A stretch of 64,000 bases of DNA from Plasticicumulans lactativorans (GTDB taxonomy: Bacteria > Pseudomonadota > Gammaproteobacteria > Competibacterales > Competibacteraceae): assembly GCF_004341245.1 (NCBI RefSeq), contig NZ_SLWY01000005.1, positions 1 through 64,000 on the forward strand, read 5' to 3'. Below are positions 18,335 to 27,912 of the stretch, piece by piece. The notes under the pieces were generated by a model. It saw only the letters and a program-made list of their open reading frames with translations, had not been told where the DNA came from and searched no databases. Numbering within the stretch: position 1 is the first letter of the stretch; the number at the start of each line of letters is the position of its first letter. The translations under genes and the position numbers were made by a program.

Positions 18335-19135
18335 GTGCCCGACGTCGTCCTGACCCCCGCGCTCTACCTCGCCATCGGTGCGGCGGCGGGCGTCATGGCC
18401 GGCATGCTCGGCGTCGGCGGCGGTGTCGTGATCGTCCCGGCGCTCGCCTGGGCGCTGCTCGCCCAGGGCGTGACGCCGGCGCTGGTGATGCACGTCGCCA
18501 TCGGCACCTCGCTCGCGACCATCGTCGTCACCTCGCTGTCGTCGATCCGCGCGCACCAGCGCCGCGGCGCGATCCTGTGGCCGGTGGTGCGGCGGCTGGC
18601 GCCGGGGATCGTCGTCGGCACCTGGATCGGTGCGAAGATCGTCGACCTGCTGCCGGCGGCGACGCTCAGGCTGATCTTCGGCGTGTTCCTGCTCAGCGTG
18701 GCCGCGCAGATGGTGTTCGCCGGCCAGCCCGCCGCGCACCGCGGCCTGCCCGGGCGGCCGGCCCTGCTCGGCGTCGGTGCGCTGATCGGCGCGGTGTCGG
18801 GGGTGGTCGGCATCGGCGGCGGCTCGCTGACCGTGCCCTTCCTCGGCTGGTGCAACGTCGGCATCCGCAACGCCGTGGCGACGTCGGCGGCGTGCGGCTT
18901 CCCGATCGCGCTGGCGGGCACGCTCGGCTTCGTCGTCACCGGCCTCGACGCCGCCGGGCTGCCGCCGTGGAGCCTCGGCTACATCAACGGCCCGGCCTGG
19001 CTCGGCATCGGCTGCGCGAGCATGCTGTTCGCGCCGCTCGGCGCGCGGCTCGCGCACACCCTGCCGATGCCGCTGCTCAGGCGCGTGTTCGCGCTGTTCC
19101 TGGGCGTGGTCGGCGTGCGCATGCTGTGGCCGTGA
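18335..19135 (+). CDS. TauE/SafE-family anion exporter
   Basis: 266 residues from GTG 18335, chosen because GAGGAG lies eight bases before it. Around eight membrane helices are predicted, arranged as two repeats. Both carry the family's glycine-rich motif: GMLGVGGGVVIVPALAW near the N-terminus and GVVGIGGGSLTVPFLGW in the second half. The family exports sulfite, sulfoacetate or related organic anions. No sulfur-metabolism gene is adjacent, so the substrate cannot be inferred. The 280 bp upstream contain no recognisable signal. Confidence 0.9.
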   Translation: MPDVVLTPALYLAIGAAAGVMAGMLGVGGGVVIVPALAWALLAQGVTPALVMHVAIGTSLATIVVTSLSSIRAHQRRGAILWPVVRRLAPGIVVGTWIGAKIVDLLPAATLRLIFGVFLLSVAAQMVFAGQPAAHRGLPGRPALLGVGALIGAVSGVVGIGGGSLTVPFLGWCNVGIRNAVATSAACGFPIALAGTLGFVVTGLDAAGLPPWSLGYINGPAWLGIGCASMLFAPLGARLAHTLPMPLLRRVFALFLGVVGVRMLWP

Positions 19136-19215
19136 CGCTCGCTGCGGCACGCCGCCCGTCCTACAGTGTCCAAGCGGTGCCCGGCTCACCCGCCGCTCAC
19201 GAGGAGGTCCAGGCC

Positions 19216-19653
19216 ATGATCCGCCCCGCATCGCTCTGTCTCGCCGTACTGCCGCTGCTCGCCGCCTGCGTCGGCGGGCCGGTTGCGCCCGGCTATCCGC
19301 CCGGCAACGCGGTGCCGTACTGGAAGGTGATCGGGCTCGGCACCGACACCTGCGCGCGCTTCAACGCCACCGCGCGCGGCAGCCCTGAGCGCGAGGCCTA
19401 CCGGCAGTGGCTGCTCGGCTACCTGACGGCCTACAACGTGCAGGCGCCGAGCACCGCTGCGGTGATCGGCATCGGCAACCTGAACTACTTCGACAACTTC
19501 AAGACCTCGACCTACTTCGAGTGGCTCGAGGACTTCTGCCGCACCAACCCCGACGTGCCCTTCCACGTCGCCACGCAGCGTTCGGTGGCGCGCGAGTACA
19601 GCGAGATGCAGCGCCAGGAGCGCGTCGAGAATGGCCGCATGTTCCCCTTCTGA
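19216..19653 (+). CDS. Small lipoprotein of unknown function
   Basis: 145 residues from ATG 19216, preceded by GAGGAGG. The signal peptide ends in a lipobox LLAAC (about residue 18). The mature part has two further cysteines (TCARF and DFCRTNP), probably one disulfide, so it is likely periplasmic. The mature part has a helix-rich pattern with YRQWLLGYLTAYNV and WLEDFCRTNPDVPF. This loosely recalls Rap1a/immunity-like small folds, but I cannot name a family. It lies 80 bp after the exporter and 18 bp before an SDR gene. Confidence 0.75.
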   Translation: MIRPASLCLAVLPLLAACVGGPVAPGYPPGNAVPYWKVIGLGTDTCARFNATARGSPEREAYRQWLLGYLTAYNVQAPSTAAVIGIGNLNYFDNFKTSTYFEWLEDFCRTNPDVPFHVATQRSVAREYSEMQRQERVENGRMFPF

Positions 19654-19671
19654 GCCGGTGGCGCACGCACG

Positions 19672-20427
19672 ATGAGCGAACTCGACGGCAGGCGCGCCTG
19701 GATCACCGGCGCGAGCAGCGGCATCGGCGCCGCCACCGCGGCGCGCCTGGCGGCGCTCGGCGCGGAGGTGGTGCTGTCGGGGCGGCGCGCCGAGCGGCTG
19801 GCCGCCGTGGCGGCGCAGATCGAGGTCGCCGGCGGCCGCGCGCGCGTGCTGCCGCTCGACGTCGCCGAGCGCGCGGCGGTCGAGCGCGCCGGGGCGGAAC
19901 TGGACGCCCTCGGCGGCGTCGACGTGCTGGTCAACAACGCCGGCGTGATGCACCTGTCGCCGCTGGTGAAGGTGCGCGTCGACGAGTGGGAGCGCGTCGT
20001 CGACGTCAACCTGAAGGGGGTGCTGTACTGCCTGGCGGCGGTGCTGCCGGGGATGGCCGCGCGCGGCGGCGGGCACGTGGTCAACGTCAGCTCGGTGGCG
20101 GCGCAGGTGACCTTTCCGAGTTCGGGGGTGTACTGCGCGACCAAGTTCGGGGTGCGGGCGCTGTCCGACACCCTGCGCAAGGAAGGCATCCGCCTCGGCG
20201 TGCGGGTGACCGACATCCAGCCGGGCGCGGTCGCGACCGAGCTGCCGGACACCATCCACTACGGGCCGGTGCGCGCCGCGGTGAGCGCCGCGGGGGCGCT
20301 GTACGGGCCGGACACGGCGATCCTCGCCGCCGAGGACGTCGCCGATGCGATCGCCTGGGCGGTGACGCGCCCGGCGCACGTCAACGTCGGCGAGATCGTG
20401 ATCCGCCCGCGGGTGCAGGAAGCCTGA
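19672..20427 (+). CDS. Short-chain dehydrogenase/reductase
   Basis: 251 residues. It is a classical SDR with cofactor motif TGASSGIG (residues 13-20), NNAGVMHLSP, catalytic Ser in VNVSSVAAQ and YCATK. The R-rich end of strand 2 (SGRRAERL) suggests NADP(H). The C-terminal YGPDTAILAAEDVADAIAWAV and final IVIRPRVQEA resemble the YdfG/serine 3-dehydrogenase branch. That branch reduces or oxidises 3-hydroxy acids, and the assignment is tentative. Confidence 0.9.
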   Translation: MSELDGRRAWITGASSGIGAATAARLAALGAEVVLSGRRAERLAAVAAQIEVAGGRARVLPLDVAERAAVERAGAELDALGGVDVLVNNAGVMHLSPLVKVRVDEWERVVDVNLKGVLYCLAAVLPGMAARGGGHVVNVSSVAAQVTFPSSGVYCATKFGVRALSDTLRKEGIRLGVRVTDIQPGAVATELPDTIHYGPVRAAVSAAGALYGPDTAILAAEDVADAIAWAVTRPAHVNVGEIVIRPRVQEA

Positions 20428-20538
20428 GGCGCAGCGGCCCGGCCGGGCGCCGGGGCCGTGCGCGATCCATTTCGAAGATGCAAGCACAGTCGAGCGCCGT
20501 GCCGACCGCCCCGTGCGGTCGCCGGCCACGCGGGAGTG

Positions 20539-21603
20539 ATGATGCGATGCAGTAGGAGTTGGGTGCGCGGCGGGCTGCTGGCCGCCGTCATCGTCGGCGC
20601 GGCAGGGCCCGCGGGCGCGCAGCAGGCCGGCGGGCCGCCGGCGCTGCCGGTGAAGGCGGTCGCGGTGAAGCGCGACACCGTGATCGAGAGCATCACCGCC
20701 GTCGGCACCCTGCGCGCCAACGAGTCGGTGCTGATCCGTCCGGAAATCGCCGGGCGCATCCAGACCATCCACTTCCGCGAAGGCGACCCGGTCGTGGCCG
20801 GCGTGCCGCTGGTCACGCTCGATCCGGCCGAGTACAAGGCACAGGTCACCGGCAGCCAGGCGGATGTCACCGTCAGCGAGCTCAACTACGAGCGCCAGCG
20901 CAACCTCGACCGCAGCAAGCTCGCGAGCCAGCAGGACCTCGACAATGCCCGCGCCAAGCTCGATCAGGCGCGCGCCAAGCTGCAGCTCGACCAGGTGCGG
21001 CTCGACAAGACGGTGATCCACGCGCCGTTCGCCGGTATCGTCGGCCTGCGCGCGGTGAGCCCCGGCGCCTACGTGTCGCCGGGACAGGACATCGCCCGGC
21101 TCGACAGCCTGAACCCGATCAAGCTCGACTTCCGCGTCCCCGAGATCTACCTCGCGCGCCTGCGCCCCGGGCAGACGGTCGAGGCGCGTGTCGACGCCTA
21201 CCCCGGCGAGACGTTCCACGGCGAGATCTTCGCCATCGACCCCACGCTCGACGAGACCACGCGCACGGTGCTGGTGCGCGCCCGTCTGGCGAATACCGAG
21301 GGCGAGCTGCGCCCCGGCGTGTTCGCGCGCGTGCAGATCGAGCTCGCGCGCCGCGAGCAGGCGCTGGTGATCCCGGAAGAGGCGGTCTGGCCCGTCGGCA
21401 ACCAGACGCTGGTCTATGTGATCAGGGACGGCAAGGCCGAGAGCGTGCCGATCGAGCTCGGCCTGCGCCAGGCCGGTCGCGTGGAGGTGCGCAGTGGACT
21501 CGCGGCGGATGCGCTGGTCATCACCGACGGCCAGATGAAGCTGCGCCCGGGGGCGGCGGTCCGGCTGATGGATGCGCCGCCCGCGCCGCAACCGGGGGGA
21601 TGA
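20539..21603 (+). CDS. RND efflux periplasmic adaptor (membrane fusion protein)
   Basis: 354 residues from ATG 20539; the next codon is also ATG, and GGGAG lies just upstream. A signal peptide (1-30, GGLLAAVIVGAAGPAGA) precedes an AcrA/HlyD-type protein. The split lipoyl domain has VLIRPEIAGRIQTIHFREGD and DKTVIHAPFAGIVGLRAVSPG. A short coiled-coil hairpin and beta-barrel (PGQTVEARVDAYPGE) follow, then the membrane-proximal domain. There is no lipobox, so it is a soluble periplasmic subunit. It is followed after 3 bp by its permease; no TolC-type outer membrane gene is adjacent. Confidence 0.93.
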   Translation: MMRCSRSWVRGGLLAAVIVGAAGPAGAQQAGGPPALPVKAVAVKRDTVIESITAVGTLRANESVLIRPEIAGRIQTIHFREGDPVVAGVPLVTLDPAEYKAQVTGSQADVTVSELNYERQRNLDRSKLASQQDLDNARAKLDQARAKLQLDQVRLDKTVIHAPFAGIVGLRAVSPGAYVSPGQDIARLDSLNPIKLDFRVPEIYLARLRPGQTVEARVDAYPGETFHGEIFAIDPTLDETTRTVLVRARLANTEGELRPGVFARVQIELARREQALVIPEEAVWPVGNQTLVYVIRDGKAESVPIELGLRQAGRVEVRSGLAADALVITDGQMKLRPGAAVRLMDAPPAPQPGG

Positions 21604-21606
21604 GCG

Positions 21607-24600
21607 ATGTTCCTGCCGGATACGTCCATCCGCCGGCCGGTGCTGGCCACGGTGATGAGCCTGATGATCGTGCTGATCGGCTTCATCGCCTACACGCGGC
21701 TCGCGGTGCGCGAGTACCCGAACATCGACGCGCCGGTGGTGTCGGTGCGCACCGTCTACAAGGGCGCGAGCGCCGAGATCGTCGAGTCGCGCGTCACGCA
21801 GGTGCTGGAGGATTCGCTCGCCGGCATCGAGGGCGTGAAGCAGATGAAGTCGGTGTCGCGCGAGGAGGTCAGCCAGATCACGATCGAGTTCAAGCTCGAA
21901 CGCAACATCGACGCGGCCGCCAACGACGTGCGCGACAAGGTGTCGCGCGTGCGCTCGCAGTTGCCGGACGACATCGACGAGCCGGTCATCGCCAAGATCG
22001 AGGCCGACGCGCAGGCGATCCTGTGGCTCGCGTTCTCCAGCGATCAGCACTCGGCGCTGGAGATCACCGATTTCGCCGACCGCAACGTCAAGGACCGGCT
22101 GCAGACGCTGCCGGGGGTGGCCTCGGTGATCATCGGCGGCGAGCGCCGCTACGCGATGCGGCTGTGGATCGACCGCGACCGTCTCGCCGCCTACGACCTG
22201 ACGCCGGCCGACATCGAGGACGCGCTGAAGCGCCAGAACGTCGAGATCCCGGCCGGGCGCATCGAGTCGAGCCAGCGCGAATTCTCGGTGCTGGCCGCCG
22301 CCGACCTGGCCTCGCCGGCGCAGTTCGAGCGGCTGATCCTGAAGGAGGCGAACGGCTACCCGGTGCGCCTGCGCGACGTCGGCCGCGCCGAACTCGGCGC
22401 CGCCGACGAGCGCAACGCGCTGCGCTTCAACGGCCGCAACGCGATCGGCCTCGGCATCGTCAAGCAGTCGAGCGCCAACACGCTGGCGGTCGCGCAGGCG
22501 GTCAAGGCGCTGCTGCCGACGATCCGCGCCGGCCTGCCCGAGGGCATGCGCGTCGATATCGCCTTCGACAGCACCGTGTTCATCGAGAAGGCCATCGAGT
22601 CGGTGTACCGGACCATGGTCGAGGCGATGGTGCTGGTCATCCTCGTCATCTTCGTCTTCCTGCGCAGCGTGCGCGCGACGCTGATCCCCTTCGTGACCAT
22701 CCCGGTGTCGCTGGTCGGCGCCTGCATCTTCCTGTACGCACTGGGCTTTTCGATCAACGTGCTGACCCTGCTGGGGATGGTGCTGGCGATCGGGCTGGTG
22801 GTCGACGACGCGATCGTCGTGCTGGAGAACATCCACCGCCACATCGAGGAGGGGCTGACGCCGCTGCGTGCCGCGCTGCAGGGCTCGGCCGAGATCGCCT
22901 TCGCGGTCATCGCGATGACGCTGACGCTGGCCGCCGTGTTCACGCCGCTCGCCTTCGCCACCGGCAACACCGGGCGGCTGTTCACCGAGTTCGCTCTGGC
23001 GGTGGCGGCGGCGGTGCTGGTCTCGGGTTTCGTCGCGCTGACGCTGACGCCGATGATGTGCTCGAAGATCCTGCGCCCGCACACGACGCACGGGCGGCTG
23101 TTCAACGCCGTCGAGAACGTCATCGTCGGCATGACCGAGGGCTATGCCCGGCTGCTCGCGGCGTCGCTGCGCGCCCGCTGGATCGTCTTCCTCGTGTTCG
23201 CCGTCACCGCCGGCGCGTGCGCCTGGCTGTTCACGCAGATGAAGTCGGAGCTGTCGCCGGTCGAGGATCGCGGCTTCATCATCGGCGTCGTGGTGGCGCC
23301 CGAGGGCGCCACCCTCGCCTACACCGACGGCTATGCGCGGCAGATCGAGCGCTTCTTCGGCGGCATCCCGGAGATGAACAATTACTTCTCCGTGGTCGCA
23401 CCCGGCCTGGAGCGGCCGAATCCGGTCAACAGCGCGCTGTCGTTCGTGCGCCTGAAGCCGTGGGAGGAGCGCACGCGCAGCCAGCAGGACATCGCCCGGG
23501 AGCTCGCGCCGAAGATGTTCGGCCTGCCGGGGGTGCTCGCGTTTCCGATCAACCCGCCCTCGCTCGGCCAGAGCTTCCGCAACCCGCCGGTGCAGTTCGT
23601 GATCCAGGCGAACAGCTACCCGGAGCTGTCGCGCAACGTCGACCAGATGCTCGCCCGGCTGCGCCAGTATCCGGGGCTCGCCAACGTCGATTCCGACCTG
23701 CGCCTGAACAAGCCGCAGCTCTCGGTGCAGCTGAAGCGCGACAAGATCGCCGACGTCCAGGTGCGCGTCGACGACATCGGCCGCGCGCTCGAAACCCTGC
23801 TCGGCGGCCGGCAGGTGACGCGCTTCAAGCGCGAGGGACGCCAGTACGACGTGATCGTGCAGCTCGGCGCCAGCGATCGCGTCACCCCGGCCGACCTCGA
23901 AGCGATCTTCGTGCGCGGCGAGGGCGGCAGGCTCGTGCAGCTCTCCAACCTGGTCGAGGTCAAGGAGACGGTCGCCGCCAAGGAGCTCAACCACTTCAAC
24001 CGCCTGCGGGCGAGCGTGATTTCGGCCAACGTCGCGCCCGGCTACACCCTCGGCGAGGCGCTGGATCGCATCGATGGCATCGCCCGCGAGGTGCTCGGCC
24101 CGGCCCGGTCGACCGCGCTCGACGGCCAGTCGCGCGAGTTCCGCGAATCGGGGGCGACGCTCTACGTGACCTTCGCGCTCGCGCTCGCCTTCATCTACCT
24201 GGTGCTCGCCGCGCAGTTCGAGAGCTTCGTGTCGCCGTTCGTGATCATGCTGACGGTGCCGCTGGCGATGACCGGCGCGCTCGGCGCGCTGCTGCTGACC
24301 GGCGGCACGCTGAACGTCTACAGCCAGATCGGCATGGTGATGCTGGTGGGGCTGATCACCAAGAACGGCATCCTGATCGTCGAGTTCGCCAACCAGTTGC
24401 GCGGCGCCGGCATGGCGGCGCGCGAAGCGGTGGTCGAGGCCTCGCGGCTGCGCCTGCGGCCGATCCTGATGACCACCGCGGCGATGGTGCTCGGCGCCAT
24501 CCCGCTCGCGCTGGCGCACGGCGCCGGCGCCGAGTCACGCCAGCAGATCGGCTGGGTGATCGTCGGCGGGCTCACCCTCGGCACGCTGCTGACGCTGTTC

Positions 24601-24699
24601 GTGGTGCCGGCGTTCTACAGCCTGCTGGTGCGGCGCGTGCACCACGCCGGCGAAGACGTCGGGAGCCCGGCCGTGGCCGCCGGCGGCCACGGCGCGTGA
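21607..24699 (+). CDS. RND multidrug efflux permease (HAE-1 family)
   Basis: 1030 residues, full length for an AcrB-type pump. It is an inner membrane proton-driven exporter with 12 helices and two large periplasmic loops. The N-terminus FLPDTSIRRPVLATV is typical. Helix 4 holds the proton-relay pair in GLVVDDAIVVLENIHRH. The second repeat begins ATLYVTFALALAFIYLVLAAQFESF and has GLITKNGILIVEFANQL (the relay lysine). The substrate cannot be read from sequence. It forms an operon with the adaptor upstream and, through a 4-base GTGA overlap, with a sirtuin downstream. Confidence 0.95.
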   Translation: MFLPDTSIRRPVLATVMSLMIVLIGFIAYTRLAVREYPNIDAPVVSVRTVYKGASAEIVESRVTQVLEDSLAGIEGVKQMKSVSREEVSQITIEFKLERNIDAAANDVRDKVSRVRSQLPDDIDEPVIAKIEADAQAILWLAFSSDQHSALEITDFADRNVKDRLQTLPGVASVIIGGERRYAMRLWIDRDRLAAYDLTPADIEDALKRQNVEIPAGRIESSQREFSVLAAADLASPAQFERLILKEANGYPVRLRDVGRAELGAADERNALRFNGRNAIGLGIVKQSSANTLAVAQAVKALLPTIRAGLPEGMRVDIAFDSTVFIEKAIESVYRTMVEAMVLVILVIFVFLRSVRATLIPFVTIPVSLVGACIFLYALGFSINVLTLLGMVLAIGLVVDDAIVVLENIHRHIEEGLTPLRAALQGSAEIAFAVIAMTLTLAAVFTPLAFATGNTGRLFTEFALAVAAAVLVSGFVALTLTPMMCSKILRPHTTHGRLFNAVENVIVGMTEGYARLLAASLRARWIVFLVFAVTAGACAWLFTQMKSELSPVEDRGFIIGVVVAPEGATLAYTDGYARQIERFFGGIPEMNNYFSVVAPGLERPNPVNSALSFVRLKPWEERTRSQQDIARELAPKMFGLPGVLAFPINPPSLGQSFRNPPVQFVIQANSYPELSRNVDQMLARLRQYPGLANVDSDLRLNKPQLSVQLKRDKIADVQVRVDDIGRALETLLGGRQVTRFKREGRQYDVIVQLGASDRVTPADLEAIFVRGEGGRLVQLSNLVEVKETVAAKELNHFNRLRASVISANVAPGYTLGEALDRIDGIAREVLGPARSTALDGQSREFRESGATLYVTFALALAFIYLVLAAQFESFVSPFVIMLTVPLAMTGALGALLLTGGTLNVYSQIGMVMLVGLITKNGILIVEFANQLRGAGMAAREAVVEASRLRLRPILMTTAAMVLGAIPLALAHGAGAESRQQIGWVIVGGLTLGTLLTLFVVPAFYSLLVRRVHHAGEDVGSPAVAAGGHGA

Positions 24700-25442
24700 A
24701 CGCGGTCGCGATCCCCGCGGCACTGGTCGCGCGCCTGCGCGCGGCGCGGCGCGTCGCCGTGCTGAGCGGTGCCGGCATCTCGGCCGAGAGCGGGGTGCCG
24801 ACCTTCCGCGACGCGCAGACCGGGCTGTGGGCGCGCTACCGCCCCGAGGACCTCGCCACGCCGGCGGCGTTCGCGCGCGATCCGCAGCTCGTCTGGGACT
24901 GGTATGCGTGGCGCCGCGAGCGGGTCGCGCAGGCGCAGCCCAACCCCGGGCACCGGGCGCTGGTGGCGCTGGAAGGGCGGGTGGCGGCGTTCACGCTGAT
25001 CACGCAGAACGTCGACGGGCTGCACCGGCGCGCCGGCAGCCGGCGCGTGATCGAGCTGCACGGCGACATCACCCGCAGCGTGTGCTCGGTGGAGCGGTGC
25101 GAGGTCGGTGCCTGGGACGACACCGGCGAGCGGCCGCCGCGCTGCCCGGCATGCGGTGCGCCGCTGCGCCCCGACGTGGTGTGGTTCGGCGAGGCGCTGC
25201 CGCGGGCGGCGCTCGCGGCAGCGCAGGCGGCAGCCGAATCCTGCGAGGTGTTCCTGTGCGTCGGCACCTCGACCGTGGTCTACCCGGCGGCCGAACTGCC
25301 CTTCGCCGCGCAGCGCAGCGGCGCCTGCGTGGTCGAGGTGAACCCCGACGCCACGCCGTTGTCATCATCGGCCGACTTCCGCCTGCCGGGGCCGGCCGGA
25401 ACCGTCCTGCCGGCCCTGCTGGCGGCGCTCGACGCCACCTGA
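24696..25442 (+). CDS. NAD-dependent protein deacylase, SIR2 family (CobB-like)
   Basis: 248 residues from GTG 24696, overlapping the permease stop by four bases (GTGA), which suggests translational coupling. The NAD site GAGISAESGVPTFRD and TQNVDGLHRRAG with catalytic HGDI are intact. A zinc site CSVERC...CPAC is also present. WYAWRRERV supplies the Tyr-x-x-Arg pair that in Sirt5/CobB-type enzymes favours succinyl- or malonyl-lysine. It probably removes acyl groups from lysines of cytosolic proteins. A sirtuin in a pump operon is unusual. Confidence 0.92.
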   Translation: MNAVAIPAALVARLRAARRVAVLSGAGISAESGVPTFRDAQTGLWARYRPEDLATPAAFARDPQLVWDWYAWRRERVAQAQPNPGHRALVALEGRVAAFTLITQNVDGLHRRAGSRRVIELHGDITRSVCSVERCEVGAWDDTGERPPRCPACGAPLRPDVVWFGEALPRAALAAAQAAAESCEVFLCVGTSTVVYPAAELPFAAQRSGACVVEVNPDATPLSSSADFRLPGPAGTVLPALLAALDAT

Positions 25443-25581
25443 GGCTGTCGTCCGGCCCGCGCCGCGCGCCGGCGCGCGGCTGTCACGAAATCGCCCGGGC
25501 GCACGTGCTAGAGTCCGCCGCTTTCCATCGGTCGGGCCCCAGCCGCCCACCGCGCCGCTCCTACCCGTTCGGGAGACGCCC

Positions 25582-27840
25582 ATGAAATTCCGCTTTCCCA
25601 TCGTCATCATCGACGAAGACTTCCGCTCCGAGAACACCAGCGGCCTCGGCATCCGGGCGCTGGCGCAGGCGATCGAATCCGAAGGCTGGGAGGTGCTCGG
25701 CGTCACCAGCTACGGCGACCTGACGAGTTTCGCGCAGCAGCAGTCGCGCGCGTCGGCCTTCGTGCTGTCGATCGACGACGAGGAGCTCAGCTCGGCCGAG
25801 GCCGCCGCCTCGGCGATCGGCCAGCTGCGCGCCTTCGTCGAGGAGATCCGCTTCAAGAACGCCGACATCCCGATCTTCCTGCACGGCGAGACGCGCACCA
25901 CGCGTCACATCCCGAACGACATCCTGCGCGAGCTGCACGGCTTCATCCACATGTTCGAGGACACGCCCGAGTTCGTCGCGCGCTACATCATCCGCGAGGC
26001 GCGCGAGTACGTGGACTCGCTGGCGCCGCCGTTCTTCCGCGCGCTGGTGCACTACGCCAACGACGGCTCGTACTCGTGGCATTGTCCGGGGCATTCGGGC
26101 GGCGTGGCGTTCCTGAAGAGCCCGGTGGGGCAGATGTTCCACCAGTTCTTCGGCGAGAACATGCTGCGTGCCGACGTCTGCAACGCGGTCGAGGAACTCG
26201 GCCAGCTGCTCGACCACACCGGGCCGGTGGCGGCGAGCGAGCGCAACGCCGCGCGCATCTTCAACGCCGACCACTGCTTCTTCGTCACCAACGGCACCTC
26301 GACCTCCAACAAGATGGTGTGGCACCACACCGTCGCGCCGGGCGACGTGGTGGTGGTGGACCGCAACTGCCACAAGTCCATCCTGCACGCGATCATCATG
26401 ACCGGGGCGGTGCCGGTGTTCCTGACGCCGACGCGCAACCACTACGGCATCATCGGCCCGATCCCCGAGAGCGAGTTCGCACCGGAGACCATCCGCCGCA
26501 AGATCACCGCCAACCCGCTGCTCGCCGACGTCGACGCCGCCAGCGTGCGCCCGCGCATCCTGACGCTGACACAGAGCACCTACGACGGCGTGCTCTACAA
26601 CACCGAGACCATCAAGCGGCTGCTCGACGGCTGGATCGACAACCTGCACTTCGACGAGGCCTGGCTGCCGCACGCGGCCTTCCATGCGTTCTACGGGACC
26701 TATCACGCGATGGGCAAGAACCGCGTGCGCCCGCGCGAGGCGGTGGTCTATTCCACACAGTCCACGCACAAGCTGCTCGCCGGCATCAGCCAGGCCTCGC
26801 AGGTGCTGGTGCAGGACTCGCAGACGCGCAGCCTCGATCGCAACCTGTTCAACGAGGCCTACCTGATGCACACCTCGACCAGTCCGCAGTACGCGATCAT
26901 CGCGAGCTGCGACGTGGCCGCGGCGATGATGGAGCCGCCCGGCGGCACCGCACTGGTCGAGGAGTCGATCGCCGAGGCGCTCGACTTCCGCCGCGCGATG
27001 CGCAAGGTCGACGAGGAGTTCGGCGAGGGCTCGTGGTGGTTCAAGGTGTGGGGACCGGACGGGCTCGCCGACGAGGGCATGGGCGAGAGCGCCGACTGGG
27101 TGCTGCGCGCCGGCGAGCGCTGGCACGGTTTCGGCGACATCGCCGCCGGCTTCAACATGCTCGACCCGATCAAGGCGACGATCATCACCCCCGGGCTCGA
27201 CGTCGACGGCGACTTCGCGGATTCGGGCATCCCCGCGGCGATCGTCACCAAGTACCTGTCGGAGCACGGGATCATCGTCGAGAAGACGGGGCTCTACTCG
27301 TTCTTCATCATGTTCACGATCGGCATCACCAAGGGGCGCTGGAACAGCCTCGTCACCGAGCTGCAGCAGTTCAAGGACGCCTACGACCGCAACAGCCCGC
27401 TGTGGCGCGTGATGCCCGAGTTCGTCGGCAAGCACCCGGCCTACGAGCGCGTCGGCCTGCGCGAGCTGTGCGACAGCATCCACGGCGTCTACAAGGCCAA
27501 CGACATCGCCCACGTGACCACCGACATGTACCTGTCGCACATGGAGCCGGCGATGCGCCCGAGCGATGCCTACGCGGCGCTGACGCACCGCCGGATCGAG
27601 CGCGTGCCGATCGATGTCCTCGAAGGGCGCGTCACCGCGATCCTGCTGACGCCGTACCCGCCGGGCATCCCGCTGCTGATCCCCGGCGAGCGCTTCAACC
27701 GCACGATCGTGCGCTACCTGCAGTTCGCCCGTGACTTCAACGGCCGCTTCCCCGGCTTCGAGGCGGACATCCACGGCCTGGTGCGCGAGACCGTCGACGG
27801 GCGCAGCGAGTACTTCGTCGACTGCGTGATGCAGCGCTGA
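25582..27840 (+). CDS. PLP-dependent arginine/lysine/ornithine decarboxylase (class III fold)
   Basis: 752 residues, the size of E. coli AdiA/LdcI. The N-terminal wing domain (about 1-130) resembles a response-regulator receiver. The large PLP domain contains HCPGHSGGVAFLKSP and TNGTSTSNKMVWH. DEAW anchors the cofactor, and STQSTHKLLAGISQASQV carries the Schiff-base lysine. The C-terminal domain ends LTPYPPGIPLLIPGERF. The amino-acid specificity (Arg, Lys or Orn) cannot be decided by eye; the Lys-loop sequence is nearer AdiA/LdcI than SpeC. There is no antiporter beside it, so an acid-resistance role is unsupported; polyamine synthesis is possible. Confidence 0.93.
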   Translation: MKFRFPIVIIDEDFRSENTSGLGIRALAQAIESEGWEVLGVTSYGDLTSFAQQQSRASAFVLSIDDEELSSAEAAASAIGQLRAFVEEIRFKNADIPIFLHGETRTTRHIPNDILRELHGFIHMFEDTPEFVARYIIREAREYVDSLAPPFFRALVHYANDGSYSWHCPGHSGGVAFLKSPVGQMFHQFFGENMLRADVCNAVEELGQLLDHTGPVAASERNAARIFNADHCFFVTNGTSTSNKMVWHHTVAPGDVVVVDRNCHKSILHAIIMTGAVPVFLTPTRNHYGIIGPIPESEFAPETIRRKITANPLLADVDAASVRPRILTLTQSTYDGVLYNTETIKRLLDGWIDNLHFDEAWLPHAAFHAFYGTYHAMGKNRVRPREAVVYSTQSTHKLLAGISQASQVLVQDSQTRSLDRNLFNEAYLMHTSTSPQYAIIASCDVAAAMMEPPGGTALVEESIAEALDFRRAMRKVDEEFGEGSWWFKVWGPDGLADEGMGESADWVLRAGERWHGFGDIAAGFNMLDPIKATIITPGLDVDGDFADSGIPAAIVTKYLSEHGIIVEKTGLYSFFIMFTIGITKGRWNSLVTELQQFKDAYDRNSPLWRVMPEFVGKHPAYERVGLRELCDSIHGVYKANDIAHVTTDMYLSHMEPAMRPSDAYAALTHRRIERVPIDVLEGRVTAILLTPYPPGIPLLIPGERFNRTIVRYLQFARDFNGRFPGFEADIHGLVRETVDGRSEYFVDCVMQR

Positions 27841-27912
27841 AGCGTTGCTCCGTGCCTGCGCGCACCACCCAGGCGCAAAACGCCGGTGGCGCGCGGCGCG
27901 CGGTACGGGGGC

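Noticed and set aside
19186-24519. A 1777-codon open frame antisense to the RND operon
   Set aside because: Its translation is a low-complexity mix of H, R, D, G, A and Q typical of the antisense frame of GC-rich genes. It lies wholly opposite well-identified genes and has no ribosome site.
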